DNA from: Hyposmocoma kahamanoa
Lineage: Eukaryota > Arthropoda > Insecta > Lepidoptera > Cosmopterigidae
Reading direction: 5' to 3'
Assembly (NCBI RefSeq): GCF_003589595.1
Contig: NW_020654422.1
Location: forward strand, 19,644,094-19,708,093
Length of the DNA stretch: 64,000 nucleotides
Made by a program: the position numbers and the translations under genes. Position 1 is the first letter of the stretch. Each line of letters opens with the position of its first letter. The notes under the pieces are model-generated. The model ran no database searches and had not been told where the DNA came from. It saw only the letters and a program-made list of their open reading frames with translations. Of this stretch, positions 40,497 to 52,425 are shown one piece after another.

Positions 40497-41404
40497 CTGA
40501 TTTTTTTTCGCAACCGGAAACGATTTGTATGTTATCAATTTGTTAAGTATACATTTAAAACAAGCTATTTTCTACACTGTGCATTAATAACTAAATATTT
40601 ATATGAAATCAAGTCTATAAAGTAGTCAGCATAACTAGCGAACGATAGTTTGGTGTTATTTTTTAAAGTTATTCGACTTAATTTGATTTTATATCTTCGT
40701 CGCTTGTAACTTACTATCAAACTCAAGTTGTAACGTCGCTTTTATTTCTTAATACGGTATTTTCTGATTTCCCAAAGACAACTGCAATTAAAATAAAATA
40801 CGACCTTTAGTCTACTTTAATCTCTCAGATCTCATCAGGCCCTGTATAAAGCGTTCCGAAATTCGATTTGGATTACGCATTAAGCTTTCTTATGAGCGAC
40901 ATAAAATTGTTTTGGTTACGTTACCGGCCAAAGCCGGGATGAATAAAGACGTCATTAAAAATAACGCCCTCCAAGACTTTTATAACTATAACATATAGCG
41001 TATAGTGGCTACGTCAATGTAGGAAACAATTATGTCGGTGTATTAAGTTCTCTAGTTTACGACACTTAGTTTTCAATTGAAATATCAATTGAAAACGTTA
41101 GATGAAAATTGTTTTATGATTATATAAGAGTGAACAGATGAGATTGAAAATAGTTTCTACTGTTTGAAAATACGTTTAATCGTACAACTTCGGTGGCCAA
41201 ATGGAAAAGGGACTGTGGATGCTGGATGGAGGTTCCGGACTCGATTCCCAGTAAGATTAATTTGAAAATGAACTTTTCTAAATTAGTTGTGGTCTATGAA
41301 TTCCGTTGCCTTGTACTCATAGTACGGGAATTTTCTTGTTTGACATTAGTTATTTGGTTTTTTGGTTGTTCCACTATAGACAGGCTGTACACAGCCTTAT
41401 GAGC
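40497..41404. other. Unannotated
   Basis: Nothing recognised in about 0.9 kb. A 69-codon frame at 41193-41402 starts in GAGGTTCCGGACTCGATTCC, which resembles a tRNA-like B region but without the rest of a SINE. Confidence 0.45.
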
Positions 41405-41640
41405 ATGTTGTAACAACCAATTAGTTGGCATAGCCTCTGACACGGTTTGCAAGAAGACGTTTGTTCGAATCCGGCCGGATCAAAGGAATTTTTATACGTG
41501 TTCGATCTTTCTTATTAATAATTATAATAAACTAGTAGAGCAATTCACAAGAAACAATTGAATATCATGGTAGTAGCTCTAAAGGTATCTCTCTGAGTGA
41601 AGAAGTAAATTTTTCACAGATGGCGATACGGCATAATAAG
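41405..41640 (+). repeat. Family C, tail followed by head
   Basis: The tRNA-like segment (TTAGTTGGCATAGCC, TTCGAATCCGGCCGGATC) and tail (to AATTGAATATCA) are followed by the start of another unit (TGGTAGTAGCTCTAAAGG, CACAGATGGCGATACGGC). Confidence 0.7.
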
Positions 41641-42597
41641 TCCACATGGTTTGCCAGAAGAAGTCGGTTACACAGAGTTATCACCGTTCAGATATTTTTA
41701 TTTTTGTGCGAAAGTAAAATATGATGAATTATCAAAAGTTACGGAACAAAAGTTGTTGATAATGTTGGTAATAAAGTCTTATGAGGTTGTTCATATTTTC
41801 AAATAACTTTGAATAACCATTATGGTCAATTTCAAATACTTTCTGAACAACAGTTGAACATAATTTGTTGTTAATTTCGACTAATGCCACCATACTCGGT
41901 AAAGAAGAAGAAAATGTCTCTTCTCACGTAAGTATTATCTGTTTCTGCTCGTGCTAGGCTAGAGAAATCTTCCGCACGCCGCGCACGGTTATTTCCTATC
42001 TACCAGTGAGAATGTGACGTCATAAGTACTCGATGCAAACAATCGCAAAATGCCCTACAATCTTTCAGCAATAAAACACATACATCAATACAACAATGCA
42101 CATTACATTCAATTTACATGCACTTATCAGTGTTTATTTTGTGAAGTCTTTTGGAAGTGGGATGGGCTATAGCATCCTTGTCCAAGCCACCTGCGTCCGG
42201 CTTTATTTGGAGCCAATAAATACGTTACACTTCTTCATTATTAACTTTCATTCATAACAAATCCATAACATTGATATTTATTTGTAAAAAATATATGCTG
42301 AATAATATAGATTTTAAATTTCTCATAGACTTACAAAAGGTCGTCTAAATAGTCTACATTTATTTTTCGCCATTTTCCAATATGGCTGCCATGCAAGCGT
42401 ATTTTGGCAGCAGAAAAAAATTTCTAATCCGATAGAAAATCGGCATATCTTTGATCATAATTTGGGGTAAAAGTTTCGTATCCAACGATTTTCGATATAA
42501 CCGCAATATAAGCGCTATTTTTTGTTTGATATAAATGGCTGTTTAAAAAAACTTGCTTTGTTCGGGCTGAGAATTGGCACGAAAAGATTATTAACAT
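41641..42597. other. Unannotated
   Basis: GTGACGTCATAAG at about 42014 contains a CRE-like site. ATGTCTCTTCTCACGTAAGT at 41914 has an ATG close to a donor-like GTAAGT, but nothing else supports an exon. Confidence 0.35.
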
Positions 42598-42835
42598 TCA
42601 TCATCATCATTGTATCAGCCGGAAAACGTCCACTGCTGAACATAGGCCTCCCCCAAAGATTGTCAGACAAGACGGTTGGACGCGACTTGCATTCATCGGT
42701 TGCCCGCCGCCCTTACCAGGTCATCCGTCCATCTAGTACGGAACCGTCCCACTGAACGCCTTTCGGTTCATGGTCTCTATTCGATAACCTTTCTGCCCCG
42801 ATGGCTGTCAGTTCTATTTTTAAAATTACCTGATA
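42598..42835 (-). mobile_element. RTE-type LINE 3' end
   Basis: On the plus strand it begins CATCATCATCATTGTATCAG, CCGGAAAACGTCCACTGCTG and AACATAGGCCTCCCCC. This is the reverse complement of a lepidopteran RTE 3' end with an (ATG)n tail. The next ~170 bp is a decayed coding end. Confidence 0.65.
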
Positions 42836-43929
42836 ATAATTTGTGAACAAAATATATTTTTACAGTCTTTAAACATGGCCGTCATTTAAGACTTATTTTA
42901 ATTTTTTTAAATAAACTCATAAATGCAAAGGCCGTAGGCTGAGGCCCAGCGGAGGGCGAAGCCCGAAGCGTTTGTACGCCACTGTACTTAAGTACTCTAC
43001 GCAGGCTCTGTACAAGATCTCACAATTGTTAAAAAGGTAAGATATACTTCTCAATGTAGTAGAAATTAGATACTTATAGCGTTGTTGTATCTTAACCGTC
43101 TCGCTGTTAGATTCCTTTTTCTTTCAAGTTATGCCAAACAAAAGTATTTTAAGGAAAAAAACAATAAAGCCAATTTTTTGGTCTCAACTTAGGGAATTTC
43201 CTGCATTATGAATATCAGAATAATGATAACTCTGAGAGCAATACACAGAACCAACTTAGAAATGTTTCCTAGATTGTTACTACAGCTTATATAATTCAAC
43301 ATTTTGTATGCTGCTTTTTAAAGTTCAAATGACTCGTAATTGTTTCCTTCTGTAAATAACTACCTATAAAATTATTTCCGACTCGGATGCGTTTATGAGT
43401 CCTAGAAGTGTACAGTAGAGTCGCACGCAATGCTGACGCTAACTGATCAATATGTCCTTCATAGGACACCTGTATCCGCTGACGACTGCTGGTACCTGAT
43501 TTATACATGTTTGTGTAACAGGGGAAACAATACGTCCCGAGCCTCCCAGAGAGGAAGGACGAAAAAAATATTTTTGTTTTATTATCTTTTTTTTGGCTAT
43601 TCATCATTCGATTGCAGGTTTTATGGCTTTATTTTGGAAGGCAAAAGTTGAATGATGACTTTTTTATTTTATTGAAGCTTTAAATATGGCGCTCTTTACG
43701 ACAGCATTTGTCCTTAATTACGTAGGTAGCAATTTTATTATTTTTCACGTACCGATATTTCTCTAACATCATTATCATCAACTAACTAGTAACTTTAGTG
43801 AATAAACAAACTTAAAAAAAACTTCAAAAACCACAAAACAGTCACTACACTAAAAAGCGAATAATAACAAACTAGAGATTTATTATTATTTATTTTTGTC
43901 TTCTATCGTTTTGAATACGGTATTTCTTT
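42836..43929. other. Unannotated
   Basis: AAAGGCCGTAGGCTGAGGCC..CGGAGGGCGAAGCCC near 42930 is locally repetitive and GC-rich. Frames at 43296-43607 (minus) and 43430-43651 (plus) overlap each other and carry no motif. Confidence 0.4.
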
Positions 43930-44225
43930 TTTTTTATTTTTTATTTTGTTTTATACATGACAGGCAAATGACTCCACTCCACCTGATGTTAAGTGGAAAG
44001 TGGTATCCAAACGCGAAGGAACCTAGTGCAGCGATGAAATCCTCACTGCACTAGCCACCTCCACCCTGCCTGCCTACAATATGCCTCTTCACGCCTCGTT
44101 TGAAGGACCCCATATCATAAGAGGGAGGGAAGACATGTGCCGGAAGGGAGTTCCATTTGTCAACCGTGCGGCAGAGAAAGGAGCCACCGAACCTTTTAGT
44201 ACGGTATTGTAATAACTACCAATTC
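43930..44225 (-). pseudogene. LINE 3' end with C-terminal coding remnant
   Basis: On the minus strand the frame reads FGGSFLCRTVDKWNSLPAHV, FPPSYDMGSFKRGVKRHI and a stop soon after. This is the CRT..WNSLP..VFP..YD...FK.GV..HL signature of lepidopteran LINE ORF ends. After the stop come the 3' UTR (AGTGCAGTGAGGATTTCATC) and a T-rich boundary near 43925. The frame is intact for about 55 codons. Everything upstream is lost. Confidence 0.75.
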
Positions 44226-44262
44226 TTGTCCAAACCAATTACCTATAATTTTAATTTTTTTT

Positions 44263-44468
44263 TAACGCACACACTCAACATAGCCTCGCACTAGGGAAAC
44301 CCTGTGTCGCGGGTGCCATGGACACATACAGAGACAACCACAAATTACATCCAAACTCACGACAGAAATAAATGTAAGCCATACAAATATTTCTCCCGGC
44401 TCGGGAATCCAACCTGGGACCTCAGCGCGGCAGCCTGGCATGGTAACCGTTCGGCCACGAAGGCAGTT
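44263..44468 (-). repeat. SINE-B, near full length
   Basis: Head ACTGCCTTCGTGGCCG on the minus strand, B box CCAGGTTGGATTCCC with one change, conserved body, and a TTAAA-rich end. Confidence 0.85.
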
Positions 44469-46054
44469 AAATAATAATTAGGCATTGGGATGGGAGAGAC
44501 GAGAGTCTACAATAGATATCCAGAATTATAATAATAATGTATTTCTTCTCTTCCGCAGTGAAAATTAAATCTGAGTGCATAAAATATAGTGAATTATTGT
44601 CATTGTAGAAGACTAGCGCTCAAACTAGGTAAACCCTGTATTATTGGTCGGAAAAAGGTGTTCCACATTTAAAGATACTTGTATAGATATAGCTACAGGG
44701 ATCCCTCCATAGAGTTGTTAAAACACCAATAAATATTAATTAATTACTTTTTTGAATTCTGGATTTCCGTAACTGGCTTTATTACATTGTAAGGCAAAAC
44801 TTCTGACCTACGAAACCGAAGTTGGATTTTAAATTGCCACGTAGAAAAATAATAAGTAAGTTTTCTAACAAAATAAAATAAATGTATGTCACGATTCGCT
44901 AACACTAGTTTGGACACCAGTCTCCCATTATAGCAATAATGCTATTTATGCTTGTGCAAAATAAATTTCTATTTTATTTATGAAGTACTTTCATACAAGT
45001 GTACGTAACTTGATAATTAAAGTTACTCCACAAGAATTTGAATCGTAAACCGTTTTCCCACGAAGCTCTTTCTTCAACACACCTAAATAATATATTGTTC
45101 AACAAAAATACTCGCATTAAAAAAAAAGCAACACACAACGTCAAAAAAATTAATTTTAAAATAAATAACCGAAGTACAACTCTATTATAAGCCAAAGTTA
45201 TCGTGTACAAATTCAATATGTTACGTTGAACAGAGGTGCTGTGCAGGGATGTGCGCAGGCGGCTCATTCAGTCAAACATCGACATCAATTGCAAAAGGTA
45301 CAAGGAACTGTTCACACGCGCGTAATGACGTGGCTCGACCCTGGATTAAAAATTAATTAATAATATAAGGAAAGGAAATATCATTTATTGATAAAGGTTA
45401 TTAGGTTCTACGCTCTGGTGGTATTAATTCACGTTGTATCACCCAGGTGGCGAAAAGTGGCTTGATGAGAGATAATTATTTGCCTAATTGAGCGCATTTT
45501 TAGCAGTATTTTGTGGACGAGTGTTATTAGTCGAAGGACAATTTATTTCGTTTCATATTAACACAGATAAATGACGAAAATAAGTGAGAATACGTACATT
45601 ATTGTACATACAAAAAAATAACTGCAACGAAAAAAATGAAACTGGTTTTGTAACCAGCTTTTGTTACGTTTACTCGTATAATTCATATAAGTCAAGACAT
45701 ACAATGAAACAGAGGGCTTGCTGGTAGTTGGCTCATAATTATTTTTATATAGGTAACCATTAATTTATAACTACTAATTATTTTATCGTTAAATATAGAA
45801 AATCTCTTTTTATACTGTAATATAAAGAAATTTGCCTAAAAAGGTGCCTAAAGTACAGGTATACATTTACTTAGTTTAGGCTTCGCAATTACTCAATAGG
45901 TTCTAATATTAAAATGTGTAGCTTTACTATGAAGAATGTATAATTTGGGTTGCCTTTTTAATGCTTTAATAGCTTTATTTACATTTATTTTACTTGTATT
46001 GTAATAGATTAAGGTATATTGAAATAAATTTATCTTTATCTTTGCTTTCGATTT
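44469..46054. other. Unannotated, mostly AT-rich
   Basis: No recognised repeat or gene in about 1.6 kb. A GC-richer segment (GTGCGCAGGCGGCTC and CACACGCGCGTAATGACGTG) lies at 45240-45345. The 97-codon minus frame at 44974-45267 is hydrophobic but unrecognised. Confidence 0.45.
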
Positions 46055-46106
46055 ATAGGCGATTGCATCGATACAAACGCGCGTTTGTATCGATGCAATC
46101 GCCTAT
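46055..46106. repeat. Perfect 52-bp palindrome
   Basis: Arms of 26 bp without spacer: ATAGGCGATTGCATCGATAC then AAACGC, and its exact complement (axis between 46080 and 46081). The sequence belongs to the gatgcaaacgcg-type family E (47010, 51340, 55084, 59821). Confidence 0.95.
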
Positions 46107-46290
46107 GAATCCCAAGTGTAGTGATGCAATCGCACATATGCATACTGCTTACGACTTATACGAGAAGTGGCAAAAATTGCGAGGAAGAATTTAGCAATCA
46201 AATTTGTAATCCGTCTACGGGCCTGTATGCACATATGGCTTTTTGCCACATATCCTCCTTAAGAGCAGAATATTGAGTAGGTAAAAGACG

Positions 46291-46440
46291 TTTTTTTTAG
46301 ATACCAAACGACGGGATGAACACGTCGTGTGCCTAATAGTAACCAACACGCCATAGTCTCTCTGAGACATAAGTTAAGACAAGTCCCGTGTGCCTGTAAT
46401 TTCACCAGCACCCTTACCCTTCAAAACTAGCTTACAGCGT
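46291..46440 (-). repeat. Family A, partial
   Basis: It starts at TTTTTTTTAGATACCAAACG, lacks the middle, and includes CACCAGCACCCTTACCC. Confidence 0.75.
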
Positions 46441-47009
46441 GACCGGCGAAATGAATATGGCTCTTCGGACGCCCCTTTTTTAAATTTAAAATCGTGGTTT
46501 CATTGTTTCCATCCCCTATTACGACTAAAGGCGTTAATCTACCACATATGTTGATTATGCCTTAATAAAACGACGAATAGGTTTTTTACAAGTGAATACA
46601 AAATAAAATCTAATTCCAGTATATACAAACCTTTACAGTTACTGCATCTTTCTTCACATATCAACTGTGGGCGAGAGAGGTGCGTGCAGCGGCGCCGGCG
46701 CCGGCGCACCGCTTTAATCGACTTTGTTGCCTGTCTTTCGGCATGCTCTGAACGTGTCTTACTGAACTGATGGAAGTAAGTTTTTTAATAGCAATCACTT
46801 TAAACGATATTCAAACGTCCTTAACTTACTTTAGAAAATGTATTCGGTACAACTTGAAAGACATTCACGTTCAATCATAGTCTTCATTTTAACTCTACGG
46901 TATTTAAAGCTGAAATCTAAGGGCCTTCACCCACATTTACCACTCAGCTGCATTTAGGCTATAAGGTACATTTCACAAGATATACATACACTTAATAAGA
47001 TATATATCT
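46441..47009. other. Unannotated, with a CpG-rich patch
   Basis: At 46670-46745 the run GCGGCGCCGGCGCCGGCGCA stands out from AT-rich flanks. It is followed by ATGGAAGTAAGT (46770-46781), which contains a consensus splice donor. It could be a promoter and first exon, but no downstream coding sequence is seen. Confidence 0.25.
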
Positions 47010-47161
47010 AAGAGCGCGATTGCATCGATTCAAACGCGCGATTGCATCTTTGCGCATTTGCATGATTGTATTAATCTATAAATCCCAAGTGTGGCGATGT
47101 AAGCGCGCGGCTTCACCGATACAAACGCGCGAGTAAAAGTCACCTTGTGTTACCGCTCTAA
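47010..47161. mobile_element. Family E small inverted-repeat element
   Basis: Its ends CTAAGAGCG and CGCTCTAAAG are inverted. The inside holds several GCGATTGCATC / GATACAAACGCGCG units in both orientations. About 150 bp, no coding capacity. Confidence 0.6.
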
Positions 47162-47199
47162 AGAAGGAAAGAAATAATTATAACTCTTTAGAAAAGAAC

Positions 47200-47395
47200 C
47201 GACCTCAAATGTTTGTGGAGTTACATTTACATATTTGCCAAGTTTCATTGAAATTGTTTGACGGAGACTGGGAAAATCCAATAAACTTGATTTGTTTGGA
47301 CGGGACCTCTACTGAGGTACTCCCCTTTCAACAAAAAACGAATCATCGTAATCGGAGTAATCGCGTTACATGCATACACAAAAAATAGGTACATT
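47200..47395 (+). repeat. Family I repeat
   Basis: AGAACCGACCTCAAATGTTT, GTTTCATTGAAATTGT and AATCATCGTAATCGGAG. Diverged relative of 39485. Confidence 0.6.
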
Positions 47396-48282
47396 CTAAT
47401 AGAGGACCTACTCTTTTTTTTTAATTCCGTTAAAAAGTGATATAAATATCATTCTTTATCACGCTTTACAAGTATTTAAAGACGTTTTCAATTTCAATTT
47501 TTTTAGCGCTATATTTTCTATATTTTTATACATAATAACATTTATTTTTTCTTCCACAAAATACATATTATAGCCAGGAACATTTTTAACACTACTAGCC
47601 CCCAACGAGTAATATTAAAATGTCGCTTCACAATCCAAGAAGTAAACGAAGTTGTAATACGCAACAAGGAGAAGGTATAAAAGTACCAGCTACTCTCCGA
47701 TCCCAGAAGTGTAAAAATAATAGGAACAAAAATCCATTATAGCGAATCAGGTTACACGGAAACATTCCAAAAATCACTTTTTCTACCAAATTTTGTCTCC
47801 GCAGACAAAAAATGTTATTGTAATTTAATCCGAAACTAATCGCCGTAATTTATTTTGGGGCACTATTAATTTTGTGATATTTTTGAAGATAATACAAATT
47901 ATAGTTATCATGATTGTGCACATTAAACTCTTTCTCTCTCTTTTTCTTTGTATTCTCAAGTTAAGGTCAATTGTTTCTCTACGAAAAAAATATATTCAAT
48001 AACGTGTTTACCAAGAATACGATTACATTCACTGTCACCTTGTCATACGTCCCACTGTAACGCACTGTGACCAAAATTATTTTGTTATTTTGTTTTTAGG
48101 CGCAGGCTACACTGCGAACGAAGCTAGCTAACTTAGTTTAACTCACGTAGTTGCATGCAAAGCTAAGCTAAGAAAATACGTAGTAAGTAGTGATTACGGA
48201 TACGTGCGGGGCGAAGGGCGGCAGAAGGGCGACATATTTTACAAAGCTAGCGAGATCGTTGGGTTAGTTTAGGCCACTGCGA
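47396..48282. other. Unannotated
   Basis: Nothing recognised. Confidence 0.5.
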
Positions 48283-48461
48283 GCGTTTAATCTCAAATAT
48301 CTTAGGGACACTTCCACTGCGCCCGTCACCCTGAGACATAAGTTGACAAGTCCCATTTGTCTGTAATTTCACCAGCACCTTTACCTTTCGAAACCGAAAC
48401 ACAGTAACGTTCAAATTATTGCTTGGCGGCAGAAATAGGTAAAGTGGTAGCACTGCCATGG
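48283..48461 (-). repeat. Family A, partial, interrupted at one end
   Basis: Blocks CTCAAATATCTTAGGGACAC to GCAGAAATAGGTAAAGTGG. It ends at the 13-bp target site of the LINE tail at 48462. Confidence 0.8.
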
Positions 48462-48617
48462 TCTGATCCCACGGCGCCGACTCAACCGGCGAGAGGGAAA
48501 CCCGGGGCGGTTTTAGTGGGGTAGGCCCTCCAGTCTGGAGGGAGAGTCCCCACATAACCCCTGAGTCTCCCTGGGCTCAGGGGTATCCATAAAGATTTCC
48601 CCCCCGTAAAAAAAAAA
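48462..48617 (+). mobile_element. Poly(A) LINE tail with 13-bp target duplication
   Basis: A GC-rich 3' UTR (AACCCGGGGCGGTTTTAGTG, CCCCTGAGTCTCCCTGGGC) ends in a poly(A) run. AGCACTGCCATGG is duplicated exactly on both sides (48449-48461 and 48618-48630). This is a typical target-primed insertion, severely 5'-truncated, on the plus strand. Confidence 0.85.
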
Positions 48618-48630
48618 AGCACTGCCATGG

Positions 48631-49389
48631 TAATTATGCAAAATCTTTAGCACGAATGGACGTTATTTACTAATTAGAGTGAAAAAGTGTATTTACCATA
48701 CCAGGTCGTAATTATTTACACACATCAGGAAAATTCAGAAACGACGAATTTTCCCAAATATTGTCCCAAGTCATCTTGAAAATTATACCTTACATCATGT
48801 ACATAACGATCAAATTTGCAGTGCACATAGTTTAACTTGGCCGAATATACGATACTCTATAATTAATAAAAACCGGTTTAGATCAAAGATTGATAACGCG
48901 ACCACTATGCCATTAGCGCGATAGAAACCACCCTGAATCTAATGATAATTTAACCGCCCCTAAAGTAAACAGAACACCACTAATGATCATCAGATGGGAC
49001 TGTAAAATTTAATTTCTCTCTCGCGGCTCTTTCTGCCGGTCATCAATCAAAGATCGCGACTATTTTATTTCTAACTCTTTTCCGCATAATTGTACATACG
49101 TGGGCTAGAAAAGGACAGGGCAAAGGAATATGATTGAATAGTAAGTAGGTAACCCCTGGTTCACACGAATGCCTCAAGGGCGCGGTCCGTCCAGAAGCAT
49201 AATCAATTAACCTCAGAGATAGGAATGGGGCAGTAATTGATTTTTTCGATTATCTGACCTTATGGTGCCTTGCGTATAATCGCAGTTGGTGATTAGACTT
49301 GCGGAATTGGTTCATAATTCAGTCAGTTAAGTTATATAGTTATCCTCGCCGATTATGATATTTTGTTGCTATATATATGTCGATATACC
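48631..49389. other. Unannotated
   Basis: Nothing recognised. Confidence 0.5.
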
Positions 49390-49825
49390 TATAACAACAA
49401 ATCATCTATATTCACTCGATATAATGTTATTAGAACTAAGTCTAAGATCATGGAACCACGATTTCGTTTAACCAAGGTAAACGATTCTTTTATGGGGAAC
49501 AGTATACGTTTTTATAATAAGATTCCGGAGCATATATTAAGATTACCATTTCCTAAGTTTAAGACTTACATTAAATGTATTTGAATTGAAAAGTCGTATT
49601 ACAAAACTGAAGAGTATGTTTTAGATAAAGATCTATGGAAAGACAACAAGAGTCTAGATTCCACACAATTATGTTTCAAAGTGTATTCCACAGCATTTAA
49701 GTTTATTTGAAAAGAGCAATTCCTAGAGTTTCTTGCTGGTTCTACTCAAGGAGGTCAGCGTAATGAACGAACAGTAGCTTAAAAATGTTATCTATGAAAT
49801 ATGATTATTTGGTTTTGACGTTGAC
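49390..49825 (+). mobile_element. LINE-G 3' end, ORF end intact
   Basis: The frame up to the stop at 49582-49584 reads RTKSKIMEPRFRLTKVNDSF, MGNSIRFYNKIPEHILR and LPFPKFKTYIKCI. It is the best preserved C-terminus of this LINE in the window. It would belong to the reverse-transcriptase ORF, whose catalytic part is missing. The 3' UTR has AGAGCAATTCCTAGAGTTTC and ends GATTATTTGGTTTTGACG. Confidence 0.75.
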
Positions 49826-49947
49826 TTTAATATATTTTCAAAGGGTATAATCACACATGAGATATAATTATTTTAATTCTGATACGATGTTATGTGCATG
49901 CTGTATTTGTTTTTAATTTCTTAGTGTATTTCTGTTGGCAAAATATA

Positions 49948-50101
49948 ACTATTTCCGTGATCGAACGGTTACTATGCTGGACTACCACCCAGAGGTCCCG
50001 GGTTCGATTCCCGGGCCGGGAGAGATATTTCTATGGCCTACATTTATTTCTCTCGTAACTTTGGGTGTAATGTATGGTTGTCTATGTGTGTTTCCATGGA
50101 T
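49948..50101 (+). repeat. SINE-B, 3'-truncated
   Basis: A box region GATCGAACGGTTACTATGC and B box CCCGGGTTCGATTCCCGGG. It is cut after TCCATGGA. Confidence 0.8.
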
Positions 50102-51152
50102 TACCTATCAGTAATCCGAAATGACATTTTCCAGAAATAACGTTAGCTCGAAATTTCATAACCTCGAAAGTAATTTTGAGAGGAAAATGTTTTTTCTTTT
50201 AAACCTAACTTAACCTAATCTAACCAAACCTAATCGTGTCTTTGCGATAAACATTCAACATATATCCTACAATAACAACTGTTTCGTTATAATTCGGTTT
50301 TCGGTGTAATGAAAATTCGAACAACGTTATTTCGGACAAAAAAAGTTTGGAGTTTGTGATAGGTTACCAATAAATTAATATGTTGTATAAAAACAAAAGG
50401 TTACATATTAATAAATATAAATGATGTTAATTTATTCATTTTGTGTAAAAAAACATTTTACGAAATTTTTGCAACATCTGCTATACAGATTTTTTCGTCC
50501 CATACAATGAAATGATTTTTACGTAAAAACGAGTGATTTTATCATTTTTATAGACAAGACACGCTTGACTTTAAAATTGACTATGGCAAAATTGTTTTCT
50601 CAAAAAAGGACTTAATGGTTCCTAGGACAGATTCCTTGTATCTCTTATGGTTTCGGATTTCCCCATTAAAAGAAACACATGTGTTACATGATGATGAGAT
50701 AATGAAGGAGGACGGCATCATCACAGAGTTACTGCACAATGTCTTATCGCTACTTCACAAAACCGACACTAAAGTTATCAAATTATTGAACAAAAAACAC
50801 TTCAATAAACGCAGCATTTTATGCAAAACTTTAGCAATTTTCTAGATGCCATATATTAATTTAATTCCGATAGCGGACAGATACGCCTTAAGTAAGAAAA
50901 TGCGCATTTCACCGTCCCGTTATAGTGATTTAGAGTCGCGTAGATCTGATGTCGATCCAAGTCGACGCGACGATGCAAAAGCGTAAATTAAAACATAAAA
51001 TTAGCGATCGCCTGATACGAGCTCCTGTTTTATTAAAATGTAATGAAAACTTCAATGGAATATTAATGATGTACTTAAAATATGGTAAGACTTAAACGTA
51101 GCCGTTTAATAACCACAATTATTTATAAATTACAATTAAACTTGTAGTTTAT
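50102..51152. other. Unannotated, with one weak open frame
   Basis: An open frame at 50615-50845 (76 codons) has balanced composition (LHDDEIMKEDGIITELLHNV) and could be a coding scrap, but I do not recognise it and the ORF has no supporting context. Confidence 0.35.
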
Positions 51153-51682
51153 TAGCCGCAGCAGAGCCCCTTGAGAAAGAGTCTATCCATATTTCTGCCA
51201 CCAAGTAATAATATGACTTGGTGGCTTGTCTACTTATGTCTCAGCCCTGAGTGGCACCGCAACTGTTATGGATAGGCGTGTCGCTTACTAACAGGCGCAT
51301 GTCGTCGTCTCGTCACTATTATCGTAAAAATTTGTACCTAAGAGCGGTTACACATGGCGACTTCTAGCAGCGATGCAAACGCGATACAAACGCGATGCAC
51401 GTTTTAAATCAATTAATTAATTAATTTGCTGTAGCAGCAGCAGAGCTTCTTAACCTTACCCATTTCTGCCGCCAAGCTGCATTACTGCGTTCCGGCTTAA
51501 AAGGGTAAAGGTACTGGTGAAATTACAGGCACATGGAACTTGTCAACCTTGGTAACCCTCAGATCTTTGCTCCGCTCCTCAGAGCTTCGCGTGACACAGC
51601 AACTGTTATGAACACGTGTGTAGCATACCATCAGGTGTACGCCTAATTCGTCCCGTCACTTGATATTGTAAATAAAAAATAT
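51153..51682 (+). repeat. Composite repeat module, copy 1
   Basis: The order is a shortened family A copy (51153-51330), a family E piece (AAGAGCGGTTACACATGGCG, 51342), three 11-bp units (51370-51402), then a second family A copy (51434-51682) lacking the TTCGTCCAGGG block. The same order is at 59536-60190. Confidence 0.85.
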
Positions 51683-52141
51683 TTAACGTATTTATTAATT
51701 TCACTTTTAAATTTATGCAGATTTATGCAGATTTTTCGTACATAATTATTCAATATAAGCGACGTGTGTGTGGTTATACACATCAACCCTATATTATTTA
51801 AAGTAATATTGTATAAAAAAATTAAAGGTACCACTTTTGCATCGATAGCGGTAATTATGAAAAATAACACGTCTTTAGCAGATTAATTTTGAACAGGTTT
51901 CTTTTATACAAAGATTCCGTTAATTTTCAGTTAATATGCAAGGTTTTGCTCGCTGTATTTGGCAAACTTAAGTACTGATATATTTAATTTTACTTACGTA
52001 TGTGCACGTGCCGCCAACAGTAATTACATTAACGTTAAAAATAACGAAGTTTTTCGATTCCAATTGCAAAACATCACGAAAACGCAAATGGTTTAAGCTC
52101 TGACCCTATATTGATGGTTCTTGTTAAACCAGTCATAAGTC
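51683..52141. other. Unannotated
   Basis: Nothing recognised. Confidence 0.5.
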
Positions 52142-52206
52142 ATCATTATAATCATCAGCTTACACGCATCCACTGCTGGACAAAAACCTCCCCTTGAGCA
52201 CGCCAA
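52142..52206 (-). repeat. RTE 3' end, short piece
   Basis: CATCATTATAATCATCAGC then TCCACTGCTGGACAAAAACC resembles the RTE end at 42598. Confidence 0.45.
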
Positions 52207-52217
52207 CACCGTGCAAT

Positions 52218-52425
52218 ACTGCCTCCGTGGCCGAGCGATCATGCTGGATCGCCACCCAGAGGTCCCGGTTTCGATTCCCGGGCCGTGAGAAATATTTTTA
52301 TGGCCTATATTTATTTCTCTCGTGAGTTTGGGTGTAATTTGTGGTTGTCTATGTGTGTGTCCATGGCACCCGCGATGCAGGGATTCCCTAGTGCGGGGCT
52401 ATAAGTGTGTGTGTTATTATTGTTA
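52218..52425 (+). repeat. SINE-B, full length
   Basis: ACTGCCTCCGTGGCCGAGCG, B box GGTTTCGATTCCC, body, CCATGGCACCCGCGATGCAG, and tail AGTGTGTGTGTTATTATTG. A useful reference copy. Confidence 0.9.

Noticed and set aside
43296..43651. Overlapping 103- and 73-codon frames on opposite strands
   Set aside because: They overlap each other and neither has a recognisable domain.
50615..50845. 76-codon ATG frame of balanced composition
   Set aside because: Not similar to anything I know; kept only as a note in the region entry.
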